Assembly: GCA_963965975.1 (NCBI GenBank)
Contig: OZ014422.1
Span: 4,301,155-4,365,154 of the forward strand
Reading direction: 5' to 3'
DNA: 64,000 nucleotides
From: Xestospongia bergquistia
Lineage: Eukaryota > Porifera > Demospongiae > Haplosclerida > Petrosiidae
Shown here: positions 63,561 to 64,000 of the stretch, one piece after another
Numbering within the stretch: the first letter of the stretch is position 1
How the letters are laid out: every line of letters begins with the position of its first letter
The notes under the pieces: model-generated
Databases searched by the model: none
What the model was told of the DNA's origin: nothing
Seen by the model: the letters and a program-made list of their open reading frames with translations, nothing else
Translations under genes and position numbers: made by a program

Positions 63561-64000
63561 AAGTTGGTTTACATTAACACTCTAAAGTCTTTAATTTAAA
63601 GACATTAGAAGTTTTACACTATTGAGTGTAGTTTATAAAGTAAACAGGTAAGTCTAAAGGACTCTATGAAACTAACTAAGTAAACTGCTTTTAACAGTTT
63701 AGTATGTTGGTTTGCATTAACACTCTAAAGTCTTTAATTTAAAGACTTTAGAAGGTTTAGACTATTGAGTGAAGTTTATAAAGTAAACAGCTCAGTATAA
63801 AGACCTTTACGGGACTAACTAAATAAACTGCTATTAACAGTTTAGTAAGATGGTCTGCATTAACACTGCAAAGTCTTTAATTTAAAGAATTTAGAAGGTT
63901 TAGAATACTGAGTAAATTTTATAAAGTAAACTGGTCAGTTTAAAGGACTCTATGGGACTAACTAAATAAACTGCTATTAACAGTTTAGTAAGTTGGTTTG

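Larger units (their letters stand above)
47519..64000 (-). repeat. Satellite array, reverse orientation (right arm, second part)
   Basis: Continues the array of 20301-47119 in the same orientation and register after the 399-bp insertion, up to the end of the window. Variant types such as TTTGGACTGTTGA, GGTTGTGACTATAGAG and GTAAGATGGTTTGC recur. No gene, RNA or further insertion is visible. Confidence 0.97.

Noticed and set aside
1..64000. CENP-B box
   Set aside because: I found no match to the TTCG...CGGG pattern; the consensus has no CG step at all.
1..64000. tRNA, rRNA or other RNA genes inside the satellite
   Set aside because: The hairpins are the short AT-rich dyads of the monomer; no cloverleaf, conserved promoter box or rRNA-like sequence was seen.

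Overview
The window is almost entirely one AT-rich tandem satellite with a monomer of about 143 bp (by hand count about 30% G+C, no CpG in the commonest sequence). Dividing length by monomer size gives roughly 425 monomers. Two insertions interrupt it: a 2,602-bp piggyBac-type DNA transposon at 17699-20300 and a 399-bp non-autonomous inverted-repeat element at 47120-47518. The satellite itself shows no other gene. The source is a eukaryote, most likely an animal, because the satellite is long and divergent, a piggyBac-type transposase is present, the transposase upstream region has spliceosomal-type signals, and a small MITE-like element is present. I cannot name the species.

Layout. 1-17698: satellite in one orientation (called forward here), with nested higher-order structure at its left end. 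Three related segments of 22, 17 and 11 monomers start at 1, 3143 and 5570; the two longer ones contain a block expanded in steps of four monomers (about 571 bp). 17699-20300: piggyBac-type element, transposase on the minus strand. 20301-47119 and 47519-64000: the same satellite in the opposite orientation, with its own segmental duplications, notably a near-identical tandem pair of about 2,426 bp (17 monomers) at 49,180-54,031.

The most striking feature is that the satellite reverses orientation exactly at the transposon. Both flanks end at the same TTAA of the monomer (GAGTG-TTAA on the left, TTAA-CACTC on the right). A simple insertion would instead leave TTAA-TGCAA on the right. The flanking monomers are not mirror copies, so a recent foldback duplication is unlikely. 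Recombination between two oppositely oriented element copies, an aberrant reversed-end transposition, or an assembly join at a repeated element would all fit.

The transposase has an intact 451-codon core with the catalytic aspartates and the C-terminal cysteine-rich domain. Its N-terminal part can be followed upstream through what look like two short introns to an ATG at 19912. That model gives exactly 594 codons plus stop, the same length as the classical piggyBac transposase, but with in-frame stops at codons 32, 80 and 88. The copy is therefore probably an inactive or N-terminally damaged one, unless the splicing differs from my reading.
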